From UBA5336 sp964625835 (GTDB taxonomy: Bacteria; Pseudomonadota; Alphaproteobacteria; Caulobacterales; Hyphomonadaceae): a stretch of DNA of 14,126 nucleotides. Below, in pieces: positions 12,053-14,126 of this stretch. The position numbers and the translations under genes are program-made. A model generated the notes under the pieces. That model was given only the letters and a program-made list of their open reading frames with translations. It made no database searches and was not told the origin of the DNA. The stretch spans positions 1 through 14,126 of the forward strand of contig CAZVES010000073.1 of NCBI GenBank assembly GCA_964625835.1. Direction: 5' to 3'. Numbering within the stretch: the first letter of the stretch is position 1; each line of letters opens with the position of its first letter.

Positions 12053-14126
12053 CCCGGGCCGAGGCGGCCCTTGAGCTTGAACGCCTCGCCGGTGCGATCG
12101 CACAGGCCGACAAGGCCTATTATCAGAACGACGCGCCCGAAATTGCAGACGCGGAGTATGATGGTTTGCGCGCCCGCAATGCGCAGATCGAAGCTCGGTT
12201 TCCCGAACTGGTTCGCGATGACAGCCCCAGTGGTAAAGTGGGCGCAGCGCCGTCCGGCACTTTCGGCAAGGCGACCCATCGCCAAGCCATGCTCTCGCTG
12301 GACAATGCCTTCACCGAAGCGGACGTGGCCGATTTCCTGGGTCGCGTGCGGCGGTTTCTCGGACTGGATGAAAGCGAAATCGTGGCCATGACAGCCGAGC
12401 CCAAGATCGACGGGTTGTCGCTCAGCCTGACCTATGAAGATGGCGCGCTGGTACGCGCCGCCACCCGGGGCAATGGCAAGGTCGGAGAGGATGTCACCGC
12501 CAATGCGATGACTATTTCCAGCCTACCCAAGGCCCTTGGCGGCAAGGGCTGGCCCGCGCGCATAGACCTGCGTGGTGAGGTGTACATGTCCAAGGCCGAG
12601 TTTGCTGCGCTCAATGCCCGCGAGGCCGCATCCGGCGGAAAGCTGTATGCCAATCCAAGAAATGCTGCCGCCGGAAGCCTGCGACAGAAGGACCCGGAAG
12701 TCACCCGGTCCCGGGCACTGGATTTTTTCGCCTATGCCTGGGCCGGCACCAGCGGGGAGTTCGCGTCGACCCAGTTCGAGGCGGTGGCCCGGTTCGCCGA
12801 CTGGGGCCTGCGGATCAATCCGCTGTTTTCCAGGCACGAGACGCTGGAGGGCCTGATTGAGGCGTACCGGGCGATCGAGGCGGCGCGTGCCGGACTGGAC
12901 TATGACATTGACGGGGTCGTCTATAAAGTCGACCGGCTGGACTGGCAGGCCAGGCTTGGTCTCCAGGCGCGCGCGCCGCGCTGGGCCATTGCACACAAGT
13001 TTCCCGCGGACCGGGCCATTACGGTGGTCGAAGCCATTGACATTCAGGTCGGCCGGACCGGCAGTCTCACCCCGGTGGCGCGTCTGGCCCCGGTCACCGT
13101 CGGTGGCGTCGTGGTCTCCAATGCGACCCTGCACAATGAAGATGAAATCGAACGCCTGGATGTTCGCCCTGGCGATCGGGTGGAAATCCAGCGGGCTGGC
13201 GATGTGATTCCTCAGGTGCTTCGTGTCCTCGACGCGGAGCGAGCCGGGCGGCCGGCCCCGTTCGACTTTCCGAAGACATGTCCTGTCTGCGGCTCCGATG
13301 CGGTGCGTGAGGTCGATGACAAGGGCGTCGCCGATGTACGCCGGCGCTGTACGGGCGGTTTGATCTGCAGCGCTCAGCGCCTTGAGCGGCTCAAGCACTT
13401 TGTTTCCCGAAAGGGACTCGACATCGAAGGCCTTGGTTCCAGGCAGATCGAGATGTTTCTCGCAGCCGGCGTGATTGCAGGACCCCAGGACATTTTTCAG
13501 CTTGAGGCGAAAATCGCTGCGGCGGGTCGCCCGCCACTTGCCGAGTGGGAGGGGTTCGGGGAAACATCTGCTGCAAAGCTGTTTGCAGCCATTGATGCGC
13601 GCCGCCGCGTACCGTTTGCCCGTTTCCTCAATGCCCTTGGCATTCGCCATGTGGGCGAGATCAGTTCAGGCCTCTTTGCGCGCACCTTTACCGATTGGGA
13701 GACGTTCTGGTCTACGGTCAAAGCGGCCACCGAAGGCGGTGAGGAGAGCCAGGCCTGGCAGGACCTGATCGCGATTGACGGGCTCGGTGTGTCGGCGGCC
13801 CGTGCGCTGACAGATTTTGCGGGGGAAGCGCACAATCTTGAAATGCTGGAGGCCCTGCTTGGTGAAGTGCGGGTCCTGCCCGCCGAGGCGGTTTCAACCG
13901 ACAGCCCCGTGGCGGGCAAGACCATCGTTTTTACAGGCACTCTGGAGCAGATGGGCCGCGACGAGGCCAAGGCCCGCGCCACATCCCTCGGCGCGAAAGT
14001 GTCGGGCTCGGTATCGGGGAAAACCGATATACTGGTGGCGGGGCCGGGTGCCGGTTCAAAGCTGAAGAAAGCCGAGGAAATTGGCGTTCAAGTGCTGACT
14101 GAGGCGGAGTGGATGGAACTCATCGA
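12016..14126 (+). CDS. ligA: NAD-dependent DNA ligase LigA (3' end cut by the window)
   Basis: Seals nicks during replication and repair using NAD as adenylate donor. About 703 residues are visible: domain Ia helices with AYYQNDAPEIADAEYD near 35-50, the adenylation domain with active-site lysine K130 in AEPKIDG, RGEVYM, NPRNAAAGSLRQKD and DGVVYKVD, the OB fold (QVGRTGSLTPVARLAPV), a zinc finger with C422, C425, C445 and C451, helix-hairpin-helix repeats, and a BRCT domain from about 629 (KTIVFTGTLE) to the window edge at LTEAEWMELI. Only the last few residues should be missing. Two starts are possible: ATG 12016, 3 nt after GGAGGA (12007-12012), and ATG 12049, which forms an ATGA overlap with the recN stop. 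I prefer 12016 because the extra residues (KPVADMT) resemble the N-terminus I recall from related ligases. Either way recN and ligA overlap. Confidence 0.96.
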   Translation, partial: MPDRSQKPVADMTRAEAALELERLAGAIAQADKAYYQNDAPEIADAEYDGLRARNAQIEARFPELVRDDSPSGKVGAAPSGTFGKATHRQAMLSLDNAFTEADVADFLGRVRRFLGLDESEIVAMTAEPKIDGLSLSLTYEDGALVRAATRGNGKVGEDVTANAMTISSLPKALGGKGWPARIDLRGEVYMSKAEFAALNAREAASGGKLYANPRNAAAGSLRQKDPEVTRSRALDFFAYAWAGTSGEFASTQFEAVARFADWGLRINPLFSRHETLEGLIEAYRAIEAARAGLDYDIDGVVYKVDRLDWQARLGLQARAPRWAIAHKFPADRAITVVEAIDIQVGRTGSLTPVARLAPVTVGGVVVSNATLHNEDEIERLDVRPGDRVEIQRAGDVIPQVLRVLDAERAGRPAPFDFPKTCPVCGSDAVREVDDKGVADVRRRCTGGLICSAQRLERLKHFVSRKGLDIEGLGSRQIEMFLAAGVIAGPQDIFQLEAKIAAAGRPPLAEWEGFGETSAAKLFAAIDARRRVPFARFLNALGIRHVGEISSGLFARTFTDWETFWSTVKAATEGGEESQAWQDLIAIDGLGVSAARALTDFAGEAHNLEMLEALLGEVRVLPAEAVSTDSPVAGKTIVFTGTLEQMGRDEAKARATSLGAKVSGSVSGKTDILVAGPGAGSKLKKAEEIGVQVLTEAEWMELI

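Noticed and set aside
10529..12103. A 524-codon open frame on the minus strand opposite recN
   Set aside because: Antisense shadow of a GC-rich gene: low-complexity Arg/Gly/His composition, no domain, and recN on the other strand has all family motifs.
12523..13650. A 375-codon minus-strand frame opposite ligA
   Set aside because: Antisense to conserved LigA domains with no motif of its own.
1..14126. Search for CRISPR arrays, insertion sequences, tRNA or rRNA genes, attachment sites and phage genes
   Set aside because: No regularly spaced repeats, transposase motifs, terminal repeats or tRNA-like folds were seen; the window is almost fully occupied by housekeeping genes.

Overview
The window is a GC-rich chromosomal segment from an alphaproteobacterium, most likely of the Caulobacterales/Maricaulales type (Caulobacter, Maricaulis and Hyphomonas relatives). 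Three things point there. The gene order is ddl-ftsQ-ftsA-ftsZ-lpxC-bamD-recN-ligA. The ftsZ leader, and the ddl coding sequence upstream of ftsQ, each carry a near-consensus CtrA box (TTAA-N7-TTAA type). A perfect alphaproteobacterial LexA box (GTTC-N7-GTTC) lies in front of recN. The assignment is by pattern only; no database search was possible.

Layout. Positions 97-963 (minus) and 1054-2049 (plus) form a divergent pair: an ATP-grasp ligase-like protein and a PfkB-family, adenosine-kinase-like protein. A small two-helix membrane protein of unknown function follows (2159-2413). The division and wall cluster runs from 2648 to 7207: ddl (D-Ala-D-Ala ligase), ftsQ, ftsA and ftsZ. ddl and ftsQ overlap and ftsA starts 2 nt after ftsQ, while ftsZ has its own 105-nt leader and is followed by a hairpin terminator. 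lpxC (7368-8297, committed step of lipid A synthesis) starts with GTG and is followed by a small cupin gene (8351-8752). A convergent XRE-type repressor gene (8784-9248, minus) has a perfect 8+4+8 palindrome over its promoter. bamD (9458-10273, outer-membrane protein assembly lipoprotein), recN (10325-12052, double-strand-break repair) and ligA (12016 to the window end, NAD-dependent DNA ligase, missing only its last few residues) complete the window.

How the genes work together. The core is envelope growth and cell division: peptidoglycan precursor synthesis (Ddl), the divisome (FtsQ, FtsA, FtsZ), lipid A (LpxC) and outer-membrane protein insertion (BamD). Next to it is a DNA-repair pair, recN-ligA, in which the reading frames overlap and which should respond to SOS induction. 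murG, murC and murB, usual upstream neighbours of ddl in dcw clusters, are not directly upstream here.

I found no mobile element, CRISPR array, RNA gene or clearly new system. The most interesting signals are regulatory: the CtrA-like box embedded in ddl coding sequence at an otherwise avoided TTA codon, the LexA box fused to a possible bamD terminator, and the palindromic operator of the XRE gene with half-site copies in the ftsZ and lpxC leaders.
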